From assembly GCA_035610835.1 (NCBI GenBank), contig CM069449.1, forward strand, positions 55,436,308-55,500,307: a stretch of 64,000 bases of DNA. The letters run 5' to 3'. The position numbers and the translations under genes were made by a program. Below, in pieces: positions 11,789 through 23,382 of the stretch. Source of the DNA: Ophiura sarsii. Lineage: Eukaryota; Echinodermata; Ophiuroidea; Amphilepidida; Ophiuridae. Position 1 is the stretch's first letter. Every line of letters starts with the position of its first letter. Below the pieces are notes generated by a model. That model searched no databases. It was not told the DNA's origin and saw only the letters and a program-made list of their open reading frames with translations.

Positions 11789-11802
11789 TGACTCACCCTG
11801 TA
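11789..11802 (-). repeat. Solitary end of a CAGGGTGAGTCA element
   Basis: The sequence gactcaccctgta equals the right end, plus TA target, of the giant foldback element at 58734-63558. No partner end was found nearby, so it is a solo or strongly decayed copy. Confidence 0.4.
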
Positions 11803-12639
11803 GACTAGGTCATGTAGCATTCCGTGACATTGCCTGATTGAATTGAGAGCAGTGATGAACATCATCATGTGTGCATTGCATACCGGGACTTCAAAATCCT
11901 AACATCATTGTAGCTGAATCTAATTGGCAGCCTACCGTTTGCCGATTCTGAGCTTCTTTTTCTAACCATGGCATGGCTTTAATACAGTCAAGATTTATAG
12001 AAAGGATCAGAGCGACGAAAACATTGAGAACTCGTTGAGGATAGTATATCAATAATCTCTTGGGGGCTCTTATGGAACACTGCATGTAAATTATAATGAG
12101 TAGGCTTTTAGTACTTTTAGTACGTGAGCGAATTCTAGTGTACATGTGTACAAATACGACTGAATTCTAGTGTACATGTGTAGTTTCATATCAAAAAATA
12201 ATATGACACACAATAGCTATTACAAATTTTGACAGGACAGCTAATAATAATACAGACATGTAGTCTTCTCGTTTTTAAAGTCCGTAATTCCATTTTACAA
12301 ATTTCACTTTCTCTTTTCTTGATTTCTGGGCCTTTCTTGCACACACAAATTTCCCTGATAATGCAAATAGTGTACTTTAGATCTCAGCCATGTATGCATC
12401 AAGTCTTTGATAGAATAAAGTGCATCATACAATTACAATGAGGTTCTTTTTTCTACTGTATAATTGATGCATGCCTGGGACCTAAAGTAAACTTAATCCC
12501 AGATATTAAACAAGCTTGGAACTTAATTATTGCTTCAACTCAACAACAAAATATGAAAAAGTTAATAGTCCTCCAAATGGGCATTTTGGAAGCATACAAA
12601 TTATACAATATGTTTGACGTTTTACCCCATTTATATCAA

Positions 12640-12845
12640 ATAGTTCATGAATGCAATGATCAAACCATCCCCCACGCACTATGAAAACTCTCTCATTGCT
12701 TGCGTGGTAGATTTCGATCGCGACAGGAGCATGCGCAGATGCGATTTTTGTGTAAGTGGTCTGTGATTTTGTCAATATTATATTTTTACTGTGATTTGTC
12801 GATCTGCATTAAATGCAAAAAGTAACAACGCCCCCGGCTGGACTC

Positions 12846-12885
<40 letters not shown>

Positions 12886-13258
12886 AATTGCGCCACGGAG
12901 GTAATTATTACTAGGCTGTTTTGGTTTGTCATGTTCACCCGTACACTTCCCCGTACACTTTCTTGCAAAGTCGGGCATCGTTTTTTCTCAAATGTTGCTT
13001 GCATATTGCCTTTGCTGTCGCCTTTAATACATGTGCTGTTACTTGAACTTGGAACCAACGTTTAATTTGAACTGTCTATTTTCAATAAAAAAATACTCCA
13101 ATACGGGAAAAAAATCAGAAAAGCTCACAGACAACAAATAAGAACATCATTTTACTCGACCTAGAATTTCAATCAACAGATTTCAATCATCGGCAAAACC
13201 CGATGATGTGAGTGACGTCATTTAATGAGCTCATTAGCATAATTTATGTCCGTGAAAT
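12640..13258. repeat. Right arm of the inverted duplication carrying tRNA-Asn
   Basis: Inverted partner of 7253-7830. Shared landmarks include the sequences around gcgcagatgcgatttttgtg, the tRNA-Asn, gtacacttccccgtacactt and gagctcattagcataattta. Small differences show that the two arms have diverged or are separate insertions of one repeat family. Confidence 0.8.
12829..12902 (-). tRNA. tRNA-Asn (GTT)-like copy, minus strand
   Basis: On the minus strand the cloverleaf has D-arm GCGC with loop AATTGGTTA, anticodon stem TTCGG/CCGAA with GTT, and T-arm GGTGG TTCGAGT CCAGC. The first acceptor pair is A-C (5' ACCTCCG with CGGGGGC), and the T stem carries the same G-G mismatch as the copy at 7608. 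The shared defect argues that both derive from one already altered ancestor, so this may be a tRNA pseudogene or part of a mobile repeat. Confidence 0.65.
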
Positions 13259-13259
13259 A

Positions 13260-14030
13260 TACAATAGGGTTTTGGTAGTGCCACGCCAATTTCCTAATTG
13301 GGTTATCACAGAATGGAGGTGTTTCAGACGAGTGTTTACATCTTCACTAATATTTATTAAATGGGGTAAGGATCTAAATTTCAAGTTTACTTTCCATGTG
13401 TGTTTTTCAATACAAAGATTCCCTTAACATCAATGCATCGGCATCATATCATTGTGATATTGGAGGTAGCTTAAATCTATAACTTGTCAGAACAACGACC
13501 TTGTATTTTAAACGTGTTCAACACATTTATAGCACAGCCTTTTACCAACATTCTCACTAAACCTTATTTACTCAATACTACAAATCACTACACTGCCATT
13601 TTCTGGTAGCGCACATTCCCCAATCTTGTGGCACAATCCGGCGGGCGATCAAACGGTCTGGAAGCGGGCGATCAAGTGTTCAAAGATTTTGCAGCTGGGC
13701 CCGTGAAGCAATCAGTTAGGTCCCGGATGTACATGCAGATGTACAGGCAGGTGACTGGTGTTCAATCCCTGGCGCTGCCACAACTTGATTTTCCCCTGAT
13801 ATGTTAATTCCAAAAAGCTCGCCCCAAAGAATTAGCGTTAATATTTACTTTCCATCCTTCCATACCCTATTGGAGCTCATAGAGAGAAGCACTCAAGCGG
13901 AGAACCGCCTGCTATTACTACAACTATGATGACATAACTATGTGTTTGTCTTCGATCTTATAGTATTATTAGTAGTATTTTTCTAAACGTGTAAAGGCTG
14001 ATTTTTCAAAAATAGTAACCGATTAAGAGG
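13260..14030. other. No gene seen
   Basis: Unremarkable spacer. Short frames only; no recognised repeat. Confidence 0.5.
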
Positions 14031-14032
14031 GC

Positions 14033-14270
14033 TACCGTAAAAAGGGGTGAATAGGGACATGGAGGTGAATGGGGACCAAAATGGGAAAAGTTTTTTGAAC
14101 GTCACCCGGCCAGTTTGTGTACCATAAAACTGGGGTTAATAGGGACATGGGCCTATTCCCCGCCTATTCACCCCGTTTTACGGTACTCAAACTGGCCGGG
14201 TGACATTTAAAAAACTTTTCCCATTTTTGTCCCTATTCACCTCTGTCCCTATTCACCCCATTTTACGGTA
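14033..14270. mobile_element. Palindromic MITE, TACCGTAAAA ends
   Basis: Inverted ends TACCGTAAAAAGGGGTGAAT and ATTCACCCCATTTTACGGTA span 238 bp. Inside are further inverted copies of the same phrases (ggtgaatagggacatg, cctattcaccccgttttacg, actggccgggtgac), giving a compound hairpin. TA at both outer borders suggests a TA target duplication of Tc1/mariner type. Confidence 0.75.
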
Positions 14271-14280
14271 CTCACTTTTG

Positions 14281-15118
14281 TGTCGTAAACGCTGGGCATG
14301 TGATTCTACGATACATGTATGGTATAAGCAAAGACTGTAGTATTTATAAGATGTAACATACTGGCATTGCTTTCCCAGTTGGGGGTTGAGAGTCTACCCA
14401 TGGAGCATGCAAGCGCTACAGGGATGGATGGTTAGCCACTCAAATAGCAGTGACCTTTCAGCCCTGGAGCACCCTCATTGGGTGACCTTTGGCCAACAAT
14501 ATGAAACTCTTCCTTGAGTTTCTGAAAATGGATGGATTTATTTATTCAAGGTAGAAATGCATATAATGTGGGGGGGGGGGATTTCCCAGGATACGATGGA
14601 TTCGCAACAAGTACTTACTTAAATACGCGACTTTCTATTGTTCTTTAGATCCTTTGGAAGAGCGATGAAAGAGAGGTCCTCTCTGGAAAAAAAGAAATTT
14701 AAAAATCATAAAAATAGATGCGGTACAATTTTTTTTTCTTCTTCAAAATATTCCGTTATTTGATGTAAACAAGATTCCTCACCAGAGGGAGAGTAGAGGG
14801 GTACTTACACATGAGGTATTATTCATATAATCCCCAGAAGATTAGTACCCATTTTCCGCAAAATTATACCTCAAATAGCTACGGTATATAGATTTCATGA
14901 ATGAGGCTTCACTCGCGAGCAAGTCCTAACCCATGTAAAAACCATATTCAAGTAACACCTACCCCAGCCAATGATATTCTTTGATTCCCAGATTGCTACA
15001 GGTATTAACCCCGTATAAATATGATTCACCACACGGAAAAAAACAATGTCCACGCCCATGCTGCAGCATTCGATTGGATGCCATCATCAACCAATAAGAA
15101 ATCGCTGCCCGGGCTAGT
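14281..15118. other. No gene seen; G run at 14570
   Basis: Spacer with a short G homopolymer near 14570-14580. No supported coding or RNA feature. Confidence 0.45.
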
Positions 15119-15390
15119 GTTGGCAGGTTGGCCGAGTGGTACATGTAAGGGCGGCGGCAAAGTTATCGGAGGGTCCGGAGATCGAATCCCAGGGATTTCG
15201 TGGCGATTGTTTGGGTAATAATTTCATTGTCCCCCCTGGTTTTAACCAAAAAAACATAGTCTGGCTGGTTAGGGTTATGATAAATTTTGTGGAAAAGGAC
15301 ACAGTTCTACCGGAGGGTGTTATTTATAGGTCAAGAAATGTGTATGTGTTGTTTCAAGAGAAATTAGACAAATCAATGCACACGCGCTGA
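15119..15390 (+). mobile_element. tRNA-derived SINE-like element
   Basis: GGTTGGCCGAGTGGTACATG resembles the A-box half of a class II (Leu/Ser) tRNA, and GAGATCGAATCCCAGG about 60 bases on resembles the B box. The rest no longer folds as a tRNA and continues into a non-tRNA body, as in SINEs. The end of the element is not clear. Confidence 0.5.
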
Positions 15391-16630
15391 TGTTGATGAG
15401 TGAATATTGACACGACCCACAGGGGGAGTACTATTGTGAGCATATCAACATTTGCGCAAGTTTTACCACTTTACTCGGTTTTTAAAAAGTTTCAAGTAAT
15501 GTTTACAATAACAGCCAAACAAATCCCCCCATTTCTTTTCTTACCCCCTACCCCCAACCCCCCTCCCTCATCTCGTTTTTCCCCAAACAAATTTGATGCT
15601 GATTTTTTTTCATTCAATTTGGAGGTGGGCCCTTATTAGGGCATATGCCCTTATCGGGATCTCTTGATCTGGATGAGTCTGTGAAGAATCAAGGGACAAC
15701 ATTTTGCATTTATTAATAGTTTTCCAAACACGAATACAGTTAATTTTCATTTCAGCGCCAACATCCATGTGGAGTTTCCGGTCAAAACACAGTCAATACA
15801 TTTTAGTGATACATGTAAGTGGTTATTTTTAGACCTTATTTGTATTTTACACACAATAGAACAAAAATAAATAATACTTTGGGTTAACAATGATTGACAA
15901 TAATGTTTATGCAATAAATAATGAAAACACAGAGAGACATTTTTGAATTGTGGACTAGTCATGCATGACCTTTACGCCACAAAAAATGTGATGACATGAT
16001 TTGCGCGTATGTACCTGTATCTATGGATAAGTTGTGTGGCGTCTATGCAGGAAACCGACCGACCGTGTATTACAGTCCCGACCGTGAACCTTTTTTCTTC
16101 TTCTTTTTTGAAGAAAAAAATAAAATTCAAGTCACGTATGACCTTGATTGATCCCCATGTGACCCCATGGGAAATCTAAGGTCCTAGACTTGGGCAAAGA
16201 CAAAATGTAAAACCTTTTTTTTTTAAATTTATTTCTGGTATACAGGTACCTAATTTTGAAAAGCACAAACAAACAAAAATCCGACTGACCACCCGACCCT
16301 ACCTAGGAAGGCGTTATAAAAAGCACAAAACCCCAATATTGTAGGAAAATGAGGGCGCTTCTCTACAACAGAAAGAAATCAATATTCAGAAGACACTTTC
16401 AAACAAGCTTAGAAAGAACAAGAATGTGGACGGAGTTCAATCGTTGCCTCGTCACACGCTAGCGTGAAAGAAATCACGATCGAAATGATTATGTACAAGT
16501 ATCTCCCTAGTAACTGGATCACGCACTTTCATGTATGCTAGCACATCCCATTTACTTTATGTGGCGACCTTTTCGATTGGTGTTCAGAACTCGAAAGCGT
16601 GATCCAGTTGCTATAGTGATAATCGGTTTA
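15391..16630. other. No gene seen
   Basis: AT-rich spacer. Two inverted phrases (taactggatcacgca near 16511 and gcgtgatccagttgct near 16598) hint at a small foldback. No coding signal. Confidence 0.4.
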
Positions 16631-16634
16631 CATA

Positions 16635-17062
16635 TAATGCACTTATCAATTGCATCCCCAGCCCTGGGGGACCCAGGGATAGCGGGGATTAGGGCCAGGT
16701 ACAATCGTACACGGTCCCCGCAGGGCCGGGCACTATTTTTTGTACTTCCCCGCTACAGTCCCGGCCCCCCTTGGCCGGGACAAAGTGTACAGTCCCGGCC
16801 ACCCATTTCCCAGGACAAAGTATTCACCCGGCTAGAGTCCCAAGGTCGCATATTTCTTTCTGAAACCATAACGGAATGTATTTCAATGTGTTCCCTATGT
16901 GTTATTAGGCTTATTTCGTCAAGCGCATCGCATCTCTAGCTTATTTATAGCAAGCGCCCGGGTTGTACATTTGTGTATACATTAGCGTACGTCCCCGCTA
17001 CACGCCCCGGCTAGCCATGCCCCGGGTCCCCGGGGGCTGGGCTTTCAATTGATAAGTGCATA
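16635..17062. mobile_element. GC-rich palindromic MITE, TTATGCACTTATCAATTG ends
   Basis: The left end ATAATGCACTTATCAATTG and right end CAATTGATAAGTGCATAA are inverted repeats. Inside, blocks such as ccagccctgggggaccc and gggtccccgggggctgg pair across about 400 bp, and many gtccccggc / gccgggac boxes occur. Reading frames through it are by-products of this composition. Similar GC-rich phrases occur at 21600-21890. Confidence 0.7.
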
Positions 17063-17546
17063 ACACACATCAAAGGGAAAGGTTGCAATCTTTCAGACAC
17101 AAAACAAGCAGGTATACTTAAAATGTCTAAAAATAATGGTTAACAAACAACGCCACATGAAGTCTCTCAAAAGGCGTCCTTGTACAATTATTAACGCTTT
17201 GACAAGAAGTTGTTTGGACCGTTGTTACAACACAATTGTAACTTGTTGTTTAGATAACAATACCGTGTGACAGACCAAAGTGCATAAAGCGTAGGATGCC
17301 ACATGACTGACGGACCAAAGATATTCTATAGTTAAATCAGTTCCAAATTGGCGAGAAATATTCGATTTTTATTTCTCCGAGGGCAAAAGTAATCCAAGAG
17401 TATCGGCCTGATTTTGGCGTATGCAAGCGTCACACACACAATGCAATTATGAAGTCATTTCTATGACTGTTTTAGACTGTCGGATATTTAAAATGAATTG
17501 CTTCATCTTCACTTCTAAAGGTGATCGCAAAATAAGGTTCTTCCAC

Positions 17547-17737
17547 GGGCCAACAGACCTCTCAGTTATTTAGGGCAGGCTGGTCAGGCGTTGTTGTATT
17601 TTTGCTTTTGGTAAACTTTCTATGTCTGTTTTAGCAATTTTAAAAATATTTCAAACATTTTCATTAAACTTAAATTTGTTTTTAAAAAAAATGTGTAATA
17701 CAATTTTTAATTTGAACAAAATGGGTCTGTTGGTCCC
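17547..17737. mobile_element. Short MITE with GGGCCAACAGACC ends
   Basis: The inverted ends GGGCCAACAGACC and GGTCTGTTGGTCCC are 190 bp apart with an AT-rich middle. The assignment is tentative. Confidence 0.45.
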
Positions 17738-18019
17738 GAAGAATGGGGTTTGGGTTTTTGGTCGCCTAAAGGCCTAATAAATACATTGTTAGCAAAGATT
17801 GCTTTGTGCTTTTCTTAAAGCCCCATGCATCTACTAAATGGTGAAAAAACTGACTGAATCTTACTAGATATTATTTACAAAATACAGAATCTATATGGTG
17901 TTAAATTAATAAAATATGGGGCATCGTCAAAATTACATATTTACGTTTCTTATCGTTCATCTTTGTTACATCAACTGATTTATACAAACAATATTTTAAC
18001 CTTTTATAACCTTAAATTT

Positions 18020-18210
18020 ATAGATTAGGCAAAAAAAAACATATTTCAAGGTCTATCTCAAGGAATACTGAACCAATACTAGGCATTTATTATAATGCAT
18101 TTCTTATGCTGATTAGAAATATGGCATTGAAATTCAATAATTTTGACATTTTTGAAACATTTTGTGATTTTTTGGAATGTCGTCTGCAGACACCTTCCAC
18201 GTGGAAAGTG
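18020..18210. mobile_element. MITE, TTAA/CACTTTCC family, copy 3
   Basis: The body phrases actgaaccaatactaggcat and aattcaataattttgacatt are shared with the copies at 1.1, 6.8 and 52.9 kb. The right end is CCACGTGGAAAGTG followed by TTAA (18211-18214). The left end is decayed. Confidence 0.65.
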
Positions 18211-18359
18211 TTAAAACTGAAACGAATCCCCTTGAACTTGAAACAGTCCTAAACCGTTTAAAATACCTTGATGCTTAACTCTAACTTTCTGGTTCATTAA
18301 TTCTTTTAATACTGCTTCTCAATTAGCAGATCAAATTAAAGCGTTCAAATGGTTGCAAA

Positions 18360-18615
18360 TTGTGACGCGATCAAACAGAATGAGTCAGATGTCGGGAATA
18401 TTTATTTTTAGTTATAGGTAAAATAAAGTGACAAATTCTTTTGTTATACTTTATTTTCTCAGTTAGTGAATTATTTGTAACTTAAAAACTAGAAATGTAA
18501 TTTAAGGGAGGGGTAGGGACCATACTGTAGCAGTTTTTACCTGCTTTAAGTGATGGACAAATATCAAAATTAAAAACTGCCGACATGTGACTCATTTCGC
18601 TTGATCACGTCACAA
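18360..18615. mobile_element. MITE, TGTGACGCGATCAA family, copy 2
   Basis: Inverted ends TTGTGACGCGATCAAACAGA and the complement of ttcgcttgatcacgtcacaa. The inner palindrome has agtcagatgtcggg and tgccgacatgtgactc. Non-coding. Confidence 0.75.
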
Positions 18616-18751
18616 TTTAAGATTGATCACTATTTAATTGTGGTTTTTGAATAATTGAATAGGTATTTAAAGCAATTGACTTTGTAAGTTATTGAATTGA
18701 CTTTTGTGCGAGTGTGGAGGTGTGATCAATCAATGGACCGCAAAACAGCGC

Positions 18752-19066
18752 TTAGGCCAAACAAAGAAGAAGGTCTGTCTCAGTAGCCCGCCCGCATTGG
18801 TATGTGAAATGAGCTACGGCGCGTAGGTATGCGCTGAGGGCTAAACAACTTTTTTGGGGGGGTTGGAAATTTGTTTGGATGTTTTATTTTTTTGGATTTT
18901 TAAAAAAAAATGGTTAAAATGAGTTCTCTGTAAGCTTTGATTAGCAACAACAAAAAAAGCATACCTCGTAGCTATTTTCTAAAAAAAATTTTTTTTAAAA
19001 ATCCCACAGCACTAAGCTTATTTGCAAAATGTTTCTGAGACAGACTATCTTCTTTGTTTGGCCTTA
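18752..19066. mobile_element. MITE, TTAGGCC superfamily, GTCTGTCTCAG subfamily
   Basis: It starts TTAGGCCAAACAAAGAAGAA and ends with its inverted copy (tcttctttgtttggcctta), with terminal repeats of about 35 bp including GTCTGTCTCAG. The body (gagctacggcgcgtaggtat) differs from the other TTAGGCC elements in this window. Confidence 0.85.
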
Positions 19067-19390
19067 CCTAAGTTTCATGAGTAGTATTTCTGCTAGGCTT
19101 GTTCACGTAATGAATTATCGTTTTTCCTGATAATTCTGTGAAGCCACAGTATTTTGGTATACATATAAAACAAGTCTTCAAAAATCTATTCTGATACATT
19201 GGACGCCGCAGTTGAGTCCTTATCACTGCACCAGTAGCAATTCACTCTACACAAATATAATGAAAAGAGCTGTTTAGCTGCCAGGCATCGCCAACAATTG
19301 AAAAAAGAAGGTTCACCGAAGTTTTCACACAACATTTTGACTTAATATACCTAAAGAGATCCATTTGCCTGGAGAACAGGGCTTTTTCTG

Positions 19391-19740
19391 TTGCTTTATT
19401 TACTGAGAAGTAACTTTATTTGTCGAAGAGTGGCACAACACATGAAGAGCTATACAAACCTGCTGGCTACCGTGAAAAAGCGAAAACTAAAATGGTATGG
19501 CCATGTAACCAGATCAAGTGGCCTCTCCAAGACCATCCTGCAGGGCACCGTAGAGGGGAAGCAAAGAAGTGGTCGCCAGAGGAAAAGTTGGAGGGACAAC
19601 ATCACAGAATGGACTTGGAAAACTTTCGCAGAAACCCAAGCATTAGCACATGACCGAGTCAGATGAGGGATGTGGTGAAGAAATCCGACAAGCAGTGCCC
19701 CTACGACCCTGGAGGGTTATGGGAGTGATAGGACTGTAAG
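19391..19740 (+). pseudogene. LINE ORF2 C-terminal fragment
   Basis: An open stretch reads VKKRKLKWYGHVTRS, then ILQGTVEGKQRSGRQRKSW and TEWTWKTFAETQALAHDR. This is the conserved C-terminal region of a common animal non-LTR retrotransposon group (R-LKWYGHV...GKR..GRQ..W.DNI). A TGA at 19664-19666 interrupts it where Trp is usual, and weakly similar sequence continues to about 19740. It is a 5'-truncated dead copy with no RT domain. Confidence 0.8.
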
Positions 19741-20215
19741 ACGGTAACTTTATTTCAGCCATTAGGCAAAAGAAACCCTGTTATTCGAAATCGCCGAAAT
19801 ACATTTCACCCGTGTATCAGAAGACCGACCCAAATAATGTTGTTGGCTTGTCAAAATACGGCAAGATTTTAACATATTTGTGTGATTTTTAACGGTCATC
19901 TTTTAAGCAGAAAAGTGGTTTTTTTTAATTTACCCGACCGACTGACCCATCCTCAGAGATCCGTTTTTAAAATATGCATCAAAAATGATACATGTACATG
20001 TAGGTAGAGCCACACCTTTCACATTTAATGTGGTCCTTAATACATGGCCCTTGAACATGCTTCACAAAACTGTCACTGATCACATAAAACTAACAACAAG
20101 TTTTACAGCAGGTTTAGCCTATGCATGTTCAGGGGCCAACCAGGCATTCAATGATGCTTAATTTGACTGAACCTTCTTGCATGAAATGAATCACATCACA
20201 ATGTAACAATAGGGG
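19741..20215. other. No gene seen
   Basis: AT-rich spacer with no recognised repeat or coding signal. Confidence 0.45.
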
Positions 20216-20410
20216 TGTTCAGACGAGGGCGCTAAGCAAGAGACTAGCATCAAATCAGCTAGTCTTGAGATTAAACTTTCGGTTAATGGCCATGTGAATT
20301 GTGACATGGTTACCTAACCTCAAATCTACATGTAAAGCTGGAATTTTAACCCTAGATGATCTAGCGGTAACTACTCCCCAAGCACTAACCGAGAGATTAG
20401 CGGATTAGCG
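20216..20410. repeat. Dispersed repeat shared with 27806-27960
   Basis: It begins TGTTCAGACGAGGGCGCTAAG and includes ttaatggccatgtgaattgtg, ttttaaccctagatgatct and taaccgagagattagc. A diverged copy lies at 27806-27960 (ggttaactgtcaggtgaatc, aattttaaccctaagaaatc). CGTCTGAACA at 21199-21208 is the inverted mate of its first 10 bases, so the repeat and the palindrome at 20861 may together be one element. Confidence 0.5.
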
Positions 20411-20419
20411 GTACCGGGG

Positions 20420-20420
20420 T

Positions 20421-20452
<32 letters not shown>
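20420..20452 (+). repeat. Poly-G run of about 30
   Basis: A near-pure G tract, with potential for a G-quadruplex and prone to length error in assembly. Comparable runs occur at 25586, 30979, 31455, 32893 and 52779. Confidence 0.8.
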
Positions 20453-20453
<1 letters not shown>

Positions 20454-20860
20454 AGTCAGAAAAATAGGGTCTTAGGAACTGATTTGTTCAAAAAAGTAGG
20501 TCTTGATAAATGGCCCATAGTCAAGACCTAGTTCAATTTTGATTAGCAAGAAGAATGCATATTTTCTTCTTCTTTTTTTCTTTTTTTTTTCTTTTTTTTT
20601 TTGGTTTAGAACGCAAAATTTTCAAAGAATTGGGCTTTGGAATGCAAAATTTCGTGATTTTTGAGATTTTCAATGAAATTGGGGTCTTAAAAACTGATGC
20701 AGGCTCAAAAGGGGGATCATATGAGCTAGCAGCAGAGGGTGAAAAAGGGGGTCTTCAGCGCGGCACATACCTATACCCTTTTCCAATGTCAGTGCCCCCC
20801 CCCCCCCTCGGGAGCAGTACCAACAGTATATATATTAGATTTCTTTCAAGCTCGAGACTA

Positions 20861-21183
20861 ACTATACTCCCTGTCATAATGCCTTGGACATAATTCCATC
20901 AAATCATGCGTACGTTCGAGTTGCGTACGTAGGTGCGTAGGTGCGCATTGCAATACGTAGGTGCGAGTGTGCGTAAATACGGAAGTGCGTACCGGTTCCT
21001 TTAAACAAATCATCACGCATCCTAATTGGTCAATCGTGAAATCGTCACACGCCTTGATTGACGGCGCGTGACATTGATCGCGCCTGTCAAGCATTTTGAC
21101 GCCGCGCCCCGCAAACAACAACAGAATAAGCTCGCGTAAAATAACGCGAATTATGCCCAAGGGACTATGACAGGGAGTATAGT
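20861..21183. mobile_element. Palindromic MITE, ACTATACTCCCTGTCAT ends
   Basis: The left end ACTATACTCCCTGTCATAAT and the right end tatgacagggagtatagt pair over about 25 bp. The middle carries repeated gtgcgta/cgtaggtgcg phrases. Outer flanks (gagacta / tcttaagac) may extend the pairing. Confidence 0.75.
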
Positions 21184-21599
21184 CTTAAGACTAGTGACCG
21201 TCTGAACAGGCCTATTGTAGCGTAGCATGCTGCATAATGATCACAAAACAAATACTGAAGGACATCTACAGATTCAGATAATAATGTTGACTTAAATAAG
21301 ACACAGTATTTACTTGTAAAGACTTTTGCTGGAGGATATTGGCATCCTTGATAATGTTTATAATTACATACATACAATTGATGTGGATACTATTCAGGGC
21401 TGGCTAGAATCTTGGGATGTGAAATTGTATCCCTGGTACAAATTGGAGTAAAATATTTTAGAAGCAATACTTTTATTGATGATTCAAATGAGTACAGCAG
21501 TGTATATCTTGAATTTAACCTATCGGGTCGGTCGGATTTTTTGGGGGCTGAAAAATAAATGGTTTACATTATGTACATTGTATGTTGAGACATGTTGAT

Positions 21600-21890
21600 G
21601 ATGAGCCAGGATTTTAGCGGGGATGTACAATTAGGCAGCCTGCCCCCCTCCCCCCGGGCTGCGAACCGAGATGTACCCGGGGATGTTACCCCACTGTTAC
21701 CCAATGTTTTATGAGACATATTGCCCGGCTGTCGGGGGCCAGGATTGTACCCGGGGTTGTACCAGGGATGTTCTGATATTTAGTGCCCCGTACCCCCGGG
21801 ACAGTACCCAAATATAGCGGGGGATATTACATTTTCGCTAGGTAATTTCCCCCGCTAAGTCCCGCAACGTCCCAGGAGCGGGGACAGCAA
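21600..21890. repeat. GC-rich repeat block (gtacccggggatg motifs)
   Basis: Repeated phrases such as gtacccggggatgt, gtacccggggttgtacc and ccgtacccccgggacag resemble those inside the 16635 MITE. It is probably a decayed relative of that family. No termini were identified. Confidence 0.45.
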
Positions 21891-23149
21891 ATGACAAATG
21901 CGTTTCCAAAAGGCCTACAAAAATGAGTAACTTAAACTCTTTAAGTTCACAATTAGAATTTCTCTAATGCACAGAACTGTTAATTTCTTTTCAATATACA
22001 ACTAAAATGTGCACATATTTTTCCACATTTCCTTCACATTTGGAATTTTCCCTATTTCACGGGCACCTACAATTATGTACATTGTAGACAAATGATTCTG
22101 CAAACCAATCAAATAATAAACAGAATGGTTTAATTTTGAAGAGGTAAGTAAAGAACATATTGCTACGACACAAACATTTATTTATACATTCAATGTTTAT
22201 GGACCTCCATATAGACCTAGCATATAGACCACCGTTTTTGTTACTAAAACGCCGCAACATATAACTTTGTGAGGGAGAAAATCTATCATCAACACCAGCG
22301 CAATCTACAACACGGGCAGACGGGCGAAAACCACATTTGGTTTTCTCGGGCATGTCCGGGGGTTTTCATGACTCGCAAGCTCACACACAAGTCATGTACT
22401 TGTACATGTAACCAAGCGTCAAACACTCAGCTAATCAGAAACATTCGGAACCGATCGTATATTTTCGGATTTGAAATGGTCTAGTCTGACTACTCCTATC
22501 TGAGCCCAGGAACTGCTCCCAATCCGAGAACCGTTATCAACCCGAGAACCGCACAACTAGGATGGCCAATGTATCTATCAATCTTAGTAATTCCCTGAAC
22601 AGGCTGGTTTTTGAAATAATAGTGGCCCTACGAGTACGAGGAGGGCTCGACCTCCATGGATCGAATATGAATTGAAACTTGTTAAATTATACCAACCATT
22701 TCCAGAAATACTCCTACAATACAACAGTAAGTTGCATGAATCAACTAAATAATTACTACCATACATTGTATAAACACATACCAAGATAATCTAAAATGAT
22801 CTCCTTGTAGAATCTGTGTTTATCACTTGTACAATTCCAGTTATGTATTTGCTAGTCCTTGAATAAATGATACAAAATGACTACTGTGTATACACAATAT
22901 GGCGGCATCCGCCTTTGAGATTGAAGTCTGCTCTGCCAGACAGTAATTTTTATTTTCGTACATGAGTTTGAGTGATCAAAAGTGAAACTCACTTTATTCA
23001 GTTTGAATACGAAATAAAGCAAACATTTCCTGAATGAATACAATTATTTTTCAATCAATCCAAGTTAACCCTAATAACTTCCTAGTCTGGTTTTTGAAAA
23101 CCTATCAGGGGAGAAAAACGGGTCAAATTTGGGGGAATAGATCACTGAA
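21891..23149. other. No gene seen
   Basis: AT-rich spacer with short chance frames only. Confidence 0.45.
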
Positions 23150-23150
23150 C

Positions 23151-23224
23151 ATAAGGGCCGGGGATCGAAAGTGGGCCGGCCGCGTGACAGGCGACCAACT
23201 AACTGACTGCGCTAACGGGGAGCT
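23151..23224 (-). tRNA. tRNA-Asp(GTC)-like relic or SINE head
   Basis: On the minus strand the sequence CGTTAGCGCAGTCAGTTAG resembles a D-arm/A box, CGCCTGTCACGCGG is the tRNA-Asp anticodon arm with GTC, and CTTTCGATCCCCGG is a T-arm/B box. The acceptor and D arms pair poorly, so it is a pseudogene or the tRNA-derived head of a SINE rather than a functional gene. Confidence 0.5.
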
Positions 23225-23382
23225 TGAACAACTCACCAGTTCCTACCACAAGATAGACACATAAAGCACGCGGCACAGAGGCTATTTGCTGTGGCCTTTT
23301 GTGTTAATCCAACTGTTTTCACTCAACTCATGTATGGAAAAAAGATTGCTGCCAGGCAGTATTTCTGCTAAGCCACTATCAT

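Noticed and set aside
16535..16939. 134-codon frame on the plus strand
   Set aside because: It crosses the boundary of the GC-rich palindromic MITE, and its length is due to the stop-poor CCGGG composition. No domain.
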